Source: CBDCWA01 sp046048295 (GTDB taxonomy: Bacteria > Pseudomonadota > Alphaproteobacteria > Rhizobiales > Hyphomicrobiaceae). Taken from it: a stretch of 13,940 nucleotides of DNA. Each line of letters opens with the position of its first letter. Position 1 is the stretch's first letter. This document shows, one piece after another, positions 1-7,734 of this stretch. A program made the position numbers and the translations under genes. Location: the NCBI GenBank assembly GCA_046048295.1, contig JBJOGJ010000090.1:1-13940 (forward strand), given 5' to 3'. Under the pieces are notes generated by a model. The model did not search any database, was not told the origin of the DNA, and was given only the letters and a program-made list of their open reading frames with translations.

Positions 1-416
1 TCGGTCAACCGGATCGTCCAATCGTTCGCCTTGCCTGTATCGACTTCGAAAAAGCCCTTCTGGCGGTGTCCGCGGCGCTGGCAGTCCTTGACGCCGCGGA
101 TCCAGAACGACTTGTCCGAAATACACATGGAAATCTTTCCTGCCCACTCACCGCCGCGATCATAATCGACCGCATGGACATAAATAAACCTGCTCGGCAA
201 ATCGCCGCGCAGCAGAACCTCGCACGTCTGGGACGATACGTTCCACCAGCCTTCTGTAGCCCAGCCTTCCTGGTCACGATAGCCGATTGCCACACCGACC
301 CGGCTGGAGGTCGCATTGCACAACTTGAGGTCGGCCTTGGCAATCCCTCCGCTGGCCAGAACCAATGCAAGCGCCAGCCCCCATGTTCCATGCCGACCGG
401 GCAAAGAAACAGTCAT
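1..416 (-). CDS. DUF1036 family secreted protein (3' end outside window)
   Basis: This reading frame starts at ATG 416-414 and stays open to the window edge, giving 138 codons without a stop. Residues 1-28 form a signal peptide: a basic start, the hydrophobic stretch WGLALALVLASGG, and an AKA|D cleavage site. The mature part begins DLKLCN and carries a GWWNV segment (56-60), CISDKSFWI (98-106), an Asp-Cys followed by Arg-Arg-Gly (111-116), and FFEVDTG (122-128). It has four cysteines after the signal (33, 65, 98, 112). This pattern is that of the DUF1036 family, small exported proteins of unknown function found mainly in alphaproteobacteria. AGAGGG lies 11 bases before the ATG, a rather long spacing. 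The C-terminus is missing only because the window ends. The family call is secure; the function is unknown. Confidence 0.85.
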   Translation of the reverse strand, partial: MTVSLPGRHGTWGLALALVLASGGIAKADLKLCNATSSRVGVAIGYRDQEGWATEGWWNVSSQTCEVLLRGDLPSRFIYVHAVDYDRGGEWAGKISMCISDKSFWIRGVKDCQRRGHRQKGFFEVDTGKANDWTIRLT

Positions 417-869
417 GGTTCAACGATCCCTCTCGCCTAAACCGTCAATCTGCTCGAATTTGAATTGTCCCCGTTCCCCTCCGGGTAGGCGATCCACCAG
501 CCGAATTCGTCCTCGGCCAGCGAAGCTCCGGTTCTCTATACTCGCTTTTCCGGGAGGATATGGGCGGCAATGAGATGCCTTAACCAAATGTTGGCAGGCG
601 TTGTAGAAAGACTACGTGATCGCCCCGCCGATCCTGCCAAGCGTTCGACACAATGATGCCGTTCAGTCGCTCCGGAAATTGATGGATCGAAGCGTTCAGC
701 GGATCCGGCCTTGCATGTTGCTTCGCACCGTCGAAGACTGTAAGCGAGGCAGACGGTCCGCCGGTCCACGCGGCTGCGATGCTTGCGAGATGTCGATGCC
801 GGCCACCTTGTCGGGTCGCCTGGCGGATGGGGGATCGTCTTTGATCTGGAGCTGCCTGGAACCACACCT
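417..869. other. intergenic stretch without a convincing gene
   Basis: About 450 bases separate the minus-strand DUF1036 gene from the plus-strand membrane protein, so it should hold two divergent promoters. I found no clear sigma-70 type pair and no recognisable protein in any frame. Several overlapping frames of 85-110 codons exist on both strands, but they shadow one another and match no family I know. GGAGG at 553-557 sits only two bases before an ATG at 560 that opens a frame of just seven codons; this looks accidental. Confidence 0.5.
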
Positions 870-2222
870 ATGACAAACGATGACGCAAAGCGTCAACGCA
901 GCGACATAGAAGAGATCCGGCTGCTTTTGAAGCAGCTCGAGGAAGCCGCCGCACGCGAAATTCACGCCGAGCCCGCCGCCCCCGCCCTACACCCTGCCAT
1001 CCAGGATCCGAAGCCGAATTTCGTCGCGATCAAGCCGTTGGAGAACGTCGAGTTCCCGCCGCGCTCGGAGATCGCCCTGGATCCCAAGCGTCAACTCGCC
1101 ACGCTCGGCGGGGCCCATGCGATGCTCGAGCGTCGGCACTTCGACCCACCGATGCCGATACCGGCCGTCGCCGCGCCGCGCGCCGCGCCGCGCCGGTCCA
1201 TACTGTTCGCCGCCGCCGGTACCACCATCGTCTGCCTGGCTGGCGGCGCGTATTACGCAAGTGTTGTCGACGTCCCGGGAGTATCGCCGCATGTCGCACC
1301 CGTCGTCGACAAGGCACGCACGACCGTAACGGCTCTCCTGCAGGGCTTCGGCACGGAGCGCACCGGCCCGGCCGGCGCGACGCCGGATCCGCGCCATGAG
1401 AGCGCCACGGAACCGGCCCTCGACAAGCCCGCAGCGGCCACGACCGCGCAGGACGATCCACCTTCGCGGCCGGCCCCGGCAGAGACCGCCGCGACCACCG
1501 CAGCTGGCCGCCCCGAGGCGGCGCTCGATATCGCACTCGCGGGCGCATTGGCTCCGATCAGGCTGCCGACCGAGCCGCCCCCGATCGAAACCCGCAAGGC
1601 ACCCGCCGAGATCACCCTCGCAGCTGCCGCGATTCGCCCGCTCGTGATGCCGACCGAGGCGCCTGTCGTGAATGTATCGCTGGCGCCGCCTACTACCCCT
1701 GCACCGCAGGCCGCGGAGATGCCTCCGCCACCGCCGGCGAACGTTTCGACGAACAGGATCGAGCCGCCCCTTCCGGAAAAGATCGAGCCTGCCGCCCCGG
1801 CCGGACAACCGGACAGTTCGGCCGCTTCGGGCGACGACCTCATGCCACCCGATGCGGACTCGCCTGCAGTCGTGGCTTCGGGCGAAGTGGAATTCGATAA
1901 TCCCCAGGCTGTCCAGTTTCAGAGCGCCAGGGATGTGTCGTTGCAGACCGGCGCCGATGCAAATCTCGGCCTGACGACCCCCTCACAGCCTGCGGACAGT
2001 GGCCTGCTGCTCGTCGCACGCGGGATCCCCCCGGGCATCAGGCTCTCGAAGGGAAGCAGGATAGGCAGGGATTCCTGGTTCATGCCCGCGGCCGATCTGG
2101 AAGCCGTCCGGCTGCGCGCGGATACCCCCATCGCCGGCAACTTCACCCTCACGTTCGAAATCGTGACGGTCGATGGCCGCGTCGTTTCCACGGCCACCAC
2201 GAAGGTGCAGTCGAAACCCTGA
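870..2222 (+). CDS. single-pass membrane protein with Pro/Ala-rich region and C-terminal beta domain
   Basis: This 450-aa protein is taken to start at ATG 870, because an upstream in-frame ATG at 783 adds 29 residues that do not look like protein. Only a weak TGGA lies before 870. Residues 1-35 form a charged helix (IEEIRLLLKQLEEAAARE), probably coiled-coil and cytoplasmic. One transmembrane segment spans about 110-132, just after a basic RRS. Residues 133-375 are low-complexity, rich in Pro, Ala, Thr and Glu, probably an extended periplasmic linker. Residues 379-450 look folded: LLLVARGIPPGIRLSKGSRI followed by an SWFMPAADLEAVRL segment and a beta-rich end. That is the layout of the small cadherin-like modules with a G-(I/L)-P-x-G-x-x-L-S start seen in alphaproteobacterial envelope proteins. 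An anchored envelope protein is inferred; no enzyme motif was seen. Confidence 0.75.
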   Translation: MTNDDAKRQRSDIEEIRLLLKQLEEAAAREIHAEPAAPALHPAIQDPKPNFVAIKPLENVEFPPRSEIALDPKRQLATLGGAHAMLERRHFDPPMPIPAVAAPRAAPRRSILFAAAGTTIVCLAGGAYYASVVDVPGVSPHVAPVVDKARTTVTALLQGFGTERTGPAGATPDPRHESATEPALDKPAAATTAQDDPPSRPAPAETAATTAAGRPEAALDIALAGALAPIRLPTEPPPIETRKAPAEITLAAAAIRPLVMPTEAPVVNVSLAPPTTPAPQAAEMPPPPPANVSTNRIEPPLPEKIEPAAPAGQPDSSAASGDDLMPPDADSPAVVASGEVEFDNPQAVQFQSARDVSLQTGADANLGLTTPSQPADSGLLLVARGIPPGIRLSKGSRIGRDSWFMPAADLEAVRLRADTPIAGNFTLTFEIVTVDGRVVSTATTKVQSKP

Positions 2223-2224
2223 CC

Positions 2225-2256
2225 GGCCCTGCGGGCCCGCGTCAGTACGCAGGGCC
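2225..2256. terminator. inverted repeat between convergent genes
   Basis: GGCCCTGCG (2225-2233) and CGCAGGGCC (2248-2256) form a perfect 9-bp GC-rich stem with a 14-base loop. It lies two bases after the stop of the upstream plus-strand gene and 26 bases beyond the stop of the minus-strand DUF418 gene. The place suits a bidirectional terminator. There is no T-run on either side, so an intrinsic terminator is not proven. Confidence 0.5.
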
Positions 2257-2282
2257 CGGAGCCCCCACCTCCCGCAAGCGGT

Positions 2283-3599
2283 CTATGGCTTTACCGTGGC
2301 GCCTAAAGCCAGCTGCCGCCGACGGCTTATCGCCTGGACCTCCCACATCGTGAGGCTCTTCCACAACCACTCCATCGGCCCCATCAGGTAGTGCTTCAGC
2401 CAGTAGCGGCTGATGACGGCCTGCAGCACCCATACCCCTGCCGCAAGCGTCCAGAGCTGTAGATTGTTGAGCTTGCCGAACATGCCGAGGCCGGTGAACA
2501 CGATTGCCGCGATCAGCGACTGCCCGATGTAGTTCGAGAGCGCCATCCGGCCGATGTCCTGCAGCGGACGGAATACGATCCTGCCGAGATTGCTCTTCAA
2601 CGCCGCGATGATGAGTCCGATGTTTCCGAGGCAGATCGCCAGCCGCCCGTGCTGGTAGGTTATCTCGTCCAGCCACACTCCGGGTGCATCGCTGGTCGTG
2701 ACCTTCAGCCACGTTTCGTGGAAGTTGATCGCGATACCGAGCAGCATCGATACGGTCCCGAGCAGCAGGTAGAAGCTCACCGACCGCTCGCCGGTGAGAA
2801 TGCCGAGCTTGAACAGCGCGATGCCGATCAGCATGAAAGTGAACGCCTCGAGCGCCCAGCCGAACGCATCGAAGTCGAGCCACTGCACCCAGATGTTGCT
2901 CTGGAACGCCACCGACGAGAAATAGCCCCGTCGCGCCTCGACCTCGGCCCGATAGTCCTCGTTCGACTTCGACTTCGACTCCTTCGCCGCCTGGTATTTC
3001 TTGACCGCGGCACTCTCCGCGTCACTAAGCGCCTGGCCAGCAACCTGCTTCGCGATGGCCGGTTGCGCATCGCGATAGACCTTGGCGAGCTTCAGGTCCT
3101 CGGACGCTTCGACGAGGTTCAGCACCACCATGAACACCGCCGCCAACCCGAGCAGCAGCCGCGGGTCGGCCTTGCGGAATGCGAACAGCGCCATGCCCGG
3201 CAGCGCGTAATGGAACAGGATGTCGCCCGGCCACAGCAGCAGCGTCGCGTGGATGACGCCGAACAACATCATCCAGCAGCAGCGCCTGTAGTAGACGTCC
3301 ACTGGCGCGACCGGATCGGACGGCTGCATCACCTTGGACATCATCAGCATGAAGCTGGCGCCGAACAGGATCGAGAACATCGCCCGGCTGGAGCCCTCGA
3401 AGAAGAGTTCGCGGATCCAGTACTGCACGTGCTCGCCGAACGTCCAGGCGTCGTTCGGATTCGAGAATATATCCCAGACCGACCGGCCCATGATCGGAAT
3501 GTTGATCAGAAGCATTCCGCACACCGCAAAGCCGCGGAGCACGTCGAGCGCATCTATCCGCTGGCGGGCTGGCGGCGCAGAAGTCACTGCCATCGACAT
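2283..3599 (-). CDS. DUF418 (YeiB-like) multipass membrane protein
   Basis: This polytopic inner-membrane protein of 438 aa has the family's N-terminal signature LDVLRGFAVCGMLLIN (18-33). The DUF418 C-terminal part starts near GRMALSNYIGQSLI (350-363) and ends with the conserved GPMEWLWKSLT (407-417). About eight to ten hydrophobic helices are visible. A charged loop rich in Lys, Ser and Glu near the middle breaks the helices. DUF418/YeiB proteins are distantly related to membrane acyltransferases (acyltransferase-3/HGSNAT group), but their substrate is unknown, so acyl transfer is only a possibility here. I chose ATG 3599; GGA lies eight bases upstream. A TTG at 3611 and an ATG at 3593 are in the same frame. 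The gene follows the short dynamin-like gene by 65 bp in the same direction and could be read through from it, although a weak hairpin lies between. Confidence 0.88.
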   Translation of the reverse strand: MSMAVTSAPPARQRIDALDVLRGFAVCGMLLINIPIMGRSVWDIFSNPNDAWTFGEHVQYWIRELFFEGSSRAMFSILFGASFMLMMSKVMQPSDPVAPVDVYYRRCCWMMLFGVIHATLLLWPGDILFHYALPGMALFAFRKADPRLLLGLAAVFMVVLNLVEASEDLKLAKVYRDAQPAIAKQVAGQALSDAESAAVKKYQAAKESKSKSNEDYRAEVEARRGYFSSVAFQSNIWVQWLDFDAFGWALEAFTFMLIGIALFKLGILTGERSVSFYLLLGTVSMLLGIAINFHETWLKVTTSDAPGVWLDEITYQHGRLAICLGNIGLIIAALKSNLGRIVFRPLQDIGRMALSNYIGQSLIAAIVFTGLGMFGKLNNLQLWTLAAGVWVLQAVISRYWLKHYLMGPMEWLWKSLTMWEVQAISRRRQLALGATVKP

Positions 3600-3616
3600 C
3601 GTTATGTCCAATATGT

Positions 3617-3640
3617 GAAAACGCTAGGGGCATAGCCCTA
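3617..3640 (-). terminator. weak hairpin plus T-run after the short dynamin-like gene
   Basis: On the minus strand TAGGG, a six-base loop and CCCTA (3640-3625) are followed by GCG and TTTT (3620-3617). It lies between the short dynamin-like gene and the DUF418 gene. The stem is only 5 bp, so partial termination or attenuation is the most it suggests. Confidence 0.35.
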
Positions 3641-3664
3641 TGAGCCGATCAAGGCAAGGGTATG

Positions 3665-4552
3665 TCAGCCCCGCCCTGCGATCCCGGCCTGCTGCATGGC
3701 GTTCCGCAGCACTCTTTGCGCCATTTTGACGCGATGGGCGGCCTCGACGGTCAACGCCGCATCGATCGCCGCCTGCAGCGCCTCGCCCCCGCTCGCCTGC
3801 CATTTGGCGGCATCCGCCACCTGCGCCTCGTTGATCCTGGCCCGGTAGGCCTTGCGGGCCGATAGGAAGACGATGCGCGAGAAGTGCGGCCCCGCCTCCG
3901 CCTTGAGGCGCGCCTCGATGCGGGATTGTGCCAGCGGATCGGCCAGCGCATCCTTGTACGTCACCGCCAGGATGGCGCCGGCGCGCATGCGTGCCGGCAG
4001 CGACAGCCACATCTTCAGCTCGCTCGCCTTCCAGGCCTGTGTCGCTGGCGTGCACCATACTGCGATATGCGCCGCCGAGGTGGCGCGCCGCGACCGTCCG
4101 TCCAGCACCGCCGCCCCTGTCTCGAGCCCGGGCGTGTCGATCACCTCGAAGCGCCGCAACTGCTCGATCGGCAGCTCTACCTGCAGCATTTGTGTATGGG
4201 CGAAATCGAATTCCCCGAGACCGTCCCAGACGACGGGCTGACGGCTGCCATCGGAAGCGCGTGCATAGAGGCTCGCCTGCTCACCGAACTTGGCAAGAAT
4301 GGGCACGCTCGTATTGCTGAGCAGTGATGTCGGCAGCACCCGTGCCCCGAGCAGCGCATTGGCGAGCGTCGTTTTTCCGGAGTTGAATTCGCCGAGCAGC
4401 AACAGCCGCGGCGGCCGTGCGAGGCGGCGTCCCATCCGGCCGACGAGCTGGCCGACCCGCGCCAGGGCGGAACCCGGAGTACCCGCTGACTTCAACCGCT
4501 GGTGTGTTTCGAGCATCTCTGCCGAAACCGCCTGTACGTCGACCGCAAACAT
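3665..4552 (-). CDS. short dynamin-like GTPase (second of a tandem pair)
   Basis: This 295-aa protein has a dynamin-type GTPase domain. The P-loop is GEFNSGKTT (54-62), a switch I threonine lies in the LLSNTSVP segment (78-84), the G3 motif is DTPG (139-142), and TYKD (198-201) stands at the G4 position in place of the usual N/T-K-x-D. After the GTPase core only about 70 residues of amphipathic helix remain, so it lacks the long helical stalk and membrane-binding part of a full dynamin. It starts 11 bases after the stop of the larger dynamin-like gene, without a clear ribosome binding site, which suggests translational coupling. An in-frame ATG at 4516 is a possible alternative start. Tandem bacterial dynamins often work as hetero-oligomers on membranes, so a partner or regulatory role beside the larger protein is inferred. 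Confidence 0.85.
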   Translation of the reverse strand: MFAVDVQAVSAEMLETHQRLKSAGTPGSALARVGQLVGRMGRRLARPPRLLLLGEFNSGKTTLANALLGARVLPTSLLSNTSVPILAKFGEQASLYARASDGSRQPVVWDGLGEFDFAHTQMLQVELPIEQLRRFEVIDTPGLETGAAVLDGRSRRATSAAHIAVWCTPATQAWKASELKMWLSLPARMRAGAILAVTYKDALADPLAQSRIEARLKAEAGPHFSRIVFLSARKAYRARINEAQVADAAKWQASGGEALQAAIDAALTVEAAHRVKMAQRVLRNAMQQAGIAGRG

Positions 4553-4563
4553 GACGCGAAACT

Positions 4564-6795
4564 CTAGCTTGTGCCCTCGAGACCGAGCGATTCATTACAG
4601 AGCAATTGCAACTGGCGCAACTGTTCGGCGATACGGTTGCAGGCCTGCATCCGGGCGGCGCAGCGCTCCCCGCTGCGTGCCTGCTCGGCCTGGAATGTTT
4701 CGAACCCGCTGCCGGTCGTGTTGCCGCGAAAAGCCTCGTATTCGGCGATGACCTGTCCCTTGCGCTGCTGCACCGTCGTCAGCATTCCCGTGCTCACGGC
4801 TTCCGCCTGCTGCAATGTGCGCTGCGCCCTTGCCGTCATCTGCGTCGCGACAGCCGTAATCATGTCCTCCGCGATCGGGAAGAAGTCCTCCTCGATGATC
4901 GCGATCAGTTCCTCTGCCCGTTGGCGTGGATCGGGGCGGCGCGCGAACCACGCCTGCCACCAGGGAATGTCGAGGTCGAGCACGAGCGTCTCGTTGAGTG
5001 ACGCCACCGCCGGAATAGGCTCGGGCCGCCCCGCGTATTCTTCCCCGATCTCGATACCGTATTCCGGCAGGATCGCCTCGATGATGTTGCGAAGCTGCGG
5101 ATAAAGTATCCGCTCGATATCCATCACCTGCCGTTCGACGGTGTGGAAGGCGTGGTAGTAGCGCTGCTCCAACTCGTCACGCAGCGGCCTGAGATCGATG
5201 TCCCAGTAGCCACTGTACCGCCCACCCTGCAGCGCCGCGGTCATGGCGCTCGCCTCCTGTCGTGCGCACGACTGGATGGCATCGGTCAGATCCCTTCTGA
5301 GCGTCCCGATGCCGTTATGGATGATCTGCCCGAGCTGCCGCTCGATCAGCTTGAAGGAGTCCTGGATCTGCCGGATCGGCCCGTCGAGGAGTTCCAGCGA
5401 CTGGCGCTCCTTGATGAGCCGCTCCCCCGTCGCCTCGGTCTCCGCCCGCCGCGACTCGAGCAGCCCAACGATCGACTGCAGTTCCATCTTGGCCGATACT
5501 TCCGACGCCTTGGCCAGTTCGTGGAAGCACGCATTGAGCTGATGCATCAGCACGGCGGCCGAGCCTCCGCGCAGCATGGCGTTGACCGCAGCCGCGGTGC
5601 GCGAGATCCCCGATGCCGCGTCGAGCGCCCTGGCGAGCGCCGTCCGCTCCTCGTCGCTGAGCGGCTTGCCGCTGGCAAGATCCACGCCTGCCGGCAGTCC
5701 GCACTGGCGGAGGTACTCGATCGAGCCCTTGGGGAGCATCCGGGCGACGTCGCGCTGCTGCGCGATCTGCGAAAGTCCGCCCCACCATGCACTTCCAGCC
5801 ACCACCGGAATCGTAAGCGTCGGAAAATCCCGCGCGAGCCGCTGCTCGACGCTGCTGCGGATCTGTTCTGTCTCCCGTGCAGGATCGCGAAGCTGGTCCA
5901 CACGGTTGACGAATACGATGATGCGCTCCTTGTGCAGTCCGGCAAGGATGCGCAACAGCGAGATGTCCGTTTGCGATAGCGGTTGCAGCGCCGAGATGAC
6001 GAAAATGTAGATGTCTGAATTCTCGAGACTGCGCCGGGTTATCTCGTCTCGCACAAGGAACGGATCGTTCACCCCCGGCGTGTCGATCAGCGTGACCGGA
6101 AATGCGAACGGCCCCGTATTGAAGAACAGCTCCGCCGACCTCGTAATGTCCGAGTAGTGCTTGCGGTCCGACGATTGGCCCGGCTCGATATAGGTGCCGG
6201 CGGTCACGTAGTCGTCGAGCAGATCGGGTGTCAGCCTCTCATACGAATGCACCTGTCCGAGCAGGTTCTGCAACTCTCCGCCAAGCCGCCCCTCGGCTCG
6301 CTGCCTCATCACCTCGAGCTGCGCCCGCAATAGCTCGGGCTCGAAACCCGGCACAAGCCGCTCTGTGAGTTCTCGCACCCTCCCACCGCCTTCCGCCAGC
6401 CGATGCCATTCGTCGGCCGAGAACAGGTGGAACACGGCCGCATGAGCCGGCATCGGCGCATCGGTCCGGAAATGCAGTTTCGTGACGACGGAAGTCCATG
6501 GGTTGACGTCGGTCGGCAACAGCCCCGGCTTCTGCGAGAACGAATTGAGGAACGAGCTCTTTCCGGCCTTTATCTGGCCGATCACGGCGATACGGCAGCT
6601 TTGTTCGGCGAGCACGCGCCGTGCTTCCGTCACCAATGGCAGCGCATGCGCATCCAGTTCGGGTTCCAGTGCCTCGGCAAGCGCCATGAGTCTGCTGCGG
6701 ATGTGCTGCAGGTCGACGCCGACCGGCTCTCCGAGGGAGGCATCGGATCGGTGGCCGATGTTGGCCGCCGTATCAGATTGCTCGCCCGCCCCCAT
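4564..6795 (-). CDS. large bacterial dynamin-like GTPase
   Basis: This 743-aa protein is a bacterial dynamin-like protein. The P-loop is GQIKAGKSS (73-81). Switch I lies in NPWTSVVT (98-105), with T101 the likely Mg-binding threonine. G3 is DTPG (238-241) and G4 is NRVD (297-300). Residues from about 425 to 505 are strongly coiled-coil, and a second helical stretch covers about 640-730, matching the neck and trunk helices of the family. Between them WWQAWFARRPDP (about 620-630) puts tryptophans beside arginines and is the best candidate for a membrane-contact tip. ATG 6795 is preceded by GAGAGAGGG at about eight bases, a good ribosome binding site. The family binds lipid and reshapes or fuses membranes using GTP. 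It forms a two-gene unit with the short dynamin-like gene downstream. Its specific role is not known: membrane repair, envelope stress and phage defence have all been proposed for relatives. Confidence 0.9.
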   Translation of the reverse strand: MGAGEQSDTAANIGHRSDASLGEPVGVDLQHIRSRLMALAEALEPELDAHALPLVTEARRVLAEQSCRIAVIGQIKAGKSSFLNSFSQKPGLLPTDVNPWTSVVTKLHFRTDAPMPAHAAVFHLFSADEWHRLAEGGGRVRELTERLVPGFEPELLRAQLEVMRQRAEGRLGGELQNLLGQVHSYERLTPDLLDDYVTAGTYIEPGQSSDRKHYSDITRSAELFFNTGPFAFPVTLIDTPGVNDPFLVRDEITRRSLENSDIYIFVISALQPLSQTDISLLRILAGLHKERIIVFVNRVDQLRDPARETEQIRSSVEQRLARDFPTLTIPVVAGSAWWGGLSQIAQQRDVARMLPKGSIEYLRQCGLPAGVDLASGKPLSDEERTALARALDAASGISRTAAAVNAMLRGGSAAVLMHQLNACFHELAKASEVSAKMELQSIVGLLESRRAETEATGERLIKERQSLELLDGPIRQIQDSFKLIERQLGQIIHNGIGTLRRDLTDAIQSCARQEASAMTAALQGGRYSGYWDIDLRPLRDELEQRYYHAFHTVERQVMDIERILYPQLRNIIEAILPEYGIEIGEEYAGRPEPIPAVASLNETLVLDLDIPWWQAWFARRPDPRQRAEELIAIIEEDFFPIAEDMITAVATQMTARAQRTLQQAEAVSTGMLTTVQQRKGQVIAEYEAFRGNTTGSGFETFQAEQARSGERCAARMQACNRIAEQLRQLQLLCNESLGLEGTS

Positions 6796-7036
6796 TCCTG
6801 TTCCCTCTCTCGCACTTTCCGCCCCGCCGGCACGGGCCAGCGTGCCGATGGGGTCTCATGAGCCACATCTTGGACGATCGGGCAATAGGCCGCCGGGATG
6901 GAGGAGATACCGATCAGGTCGATCCCATGCGCCTTGCTCGGCCGGCTGTCGTAGACGATGCACCGGCCAGCCATTGCCCTGCCTGATCCTGAGGCAAGAA
7001 TAGAGGCGAGATTGTGGAGTTTGCAGGCGTGTCAGG

Positions 7037-7588
7037 CTACCGCCGCGTCAGCTGCTCGACATTACGCTCCGCCGCACGCATGATACCGATCTGATCGTTG
7101 TGTCCGAGCCAGGAGCTCATGCCGGATAGATCCTCTACTGTCAGGACCGTCTGCGCAATCGGCAAAATGGTACTGTTTTCGAGTTCGATGTGGCTGCGCT
7201 GTCCTTCGAAAAAGCCGCGCAGCATGTAGCCGAGCATTTCTGGATTGCGGCATTTCCGGCCGCCGGCAAGTTCGGCGAGTTCCTCCGACACTTCCATGAC
7301 CGCGCACTCGTCGCGATGGTGCTCGCGCGACAACTGGTCGAGGATCTTGAGCAGGCTTTCGTTGCCGTCGAGACGGTACCGCAACCTTGGGAAGAGTTGC
7401 TGCTCCTCGAAGCGAATATGGGACAGGAAGACCTTGTCCAGGACATTGCGGCTCGACTCTATGACCAACGGATTGATGACCGCCGGCAACGCATCCGCGA
7501 TGGCCTCGAGGGTCTGGCATGCCTCGAGCTGCACCCTGTGCTCGGATCGAAGGGTATTCACAGGATGGTCAAGTACGTCGTTCACCAC
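7037..7588 (-). CDS. hemerythrin HHE-domain protein
   Basis: This 183-aa helical protein carries the hemerythrin metal-binding pattern: H17 in SEH, H57 with E61 in SHIRFEEQQLFP, H90/H91 in REHHRDE, and H133 with E137 in SHIELENSTILP. These match the His and carboxylate ligands of a di-iron centre that binds O2 or reacts with NO or peroxide. The protein is cytoplasmic, with no signal or membrane segment. I chose GTG 7588 because GGGAG lies six bases upstream; a GTG at 7585 and a TTG at 7606 are in frame too, and no ATG fits. A perfect anaerobox lies about 120 bases upstream, so oxygen- or NO-responsive control by a FixK/FNR-type regulator is likely. The large dynamin-like gene follows after 241 bp in the same direction; co-transcription is not shown. 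Confidence 0.9.
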   Translation of the reverse strand: MVNDVLDHPVNTLRSEHRVQLEACQTLEAIADALPAVINPLVIESSRNVLDKVFLSHIRFEEQQLFPRLRYRLDGNESLLKILDQLSREHHRDECAVMEVSEELAELAGGRKCRNPEMLGYMLRGFFEGQRSHIELENSTILPIAQTVLTVEDLSGMSSWLGHNDQIGIMRAAERNVEQLTRR

Positions 7589-7630
7589 GGCAAGCTCCCG
7601 ATTCAAGCGGCATTTTGCTCACATTCACCT

Positions 7631-7648
7631 CACGCATGTGCACGCGTG
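7631..7648. repeat. imperfect 18-bp palindrome in hemerythrin leader
   Basis: CACGCATGT pairs with GCACGCGTG in seven of nine positions, centred 51 bases upstream of the chosen hemerythrin start. It lies between the FixK-type box and the gene, downstream of the expected transcription start. It could be an operator for a second regulator, or chance. Confidence 0.3.
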
Positions 7649-7707
7649 GGGCGATTTGGTAGTGTGCGCCCAGCTTGAATGAGTCGCTCGATTTCGATGA
7701 GCCGGCA

Positions 7708-7721
7708 TTGATCGGTGTCAA
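7708..7721. promoter_or_regulatory. FixK/FNR-type anaerobox
   Basis: TTGATCGGTGTCAA matches the alphaproteobacterial consensus TTGAYNNNNRTCAA at every fixed position. It lies in the space between the second permease gene and the hemerythrin gene. If used as a class II activator site centred near -41.5, transcription would start around 7673, leaving an untranslated leader of roughly 85 bases. The matching -10 region (ACTCAT near 7684) is poor, so activator dependence would be expected. Confidence 0.6.
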
Positions 7722-7734
7722 GTCTCGTCAGGGC

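Noticed and set aside
436..535. Stop-free stretch of about 32 codons on the minus strand with a protein-like segment (DEFGWWIAYPEG)
   Set aside because: It has no ATG, GTG or TTG near its beginning and is bounded by stops on both sides. It is too short to call a gene or a remnant without a homology search.
2649..3635. Plus-strand open frame of 328 codons
   Set aside because: It is antisense to the DUF418 gene, rich in Arg, His and Gln, and matches no family; a typical shadow frame in high-GC DNA.
5143..5979. Plus-strand open frame of 278 codons inside the large dynamin-like gene
   Set aside because: It lies antisense to well-conserved GTPase and stalk sequence, with shadow-frame composition.
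6796..6974. Minus-strand open frame starting at ATG 6974 upstream of and overlapping the large dynamin-like gene (114 codons)
   Set aside because: The first 40 residues look mildly protein-like, but the rest lies out of frame inside the dynamin gene and is Arg/Ser-rich. No family was recognised and the dynamin gene has its own strong ribosome binding site.
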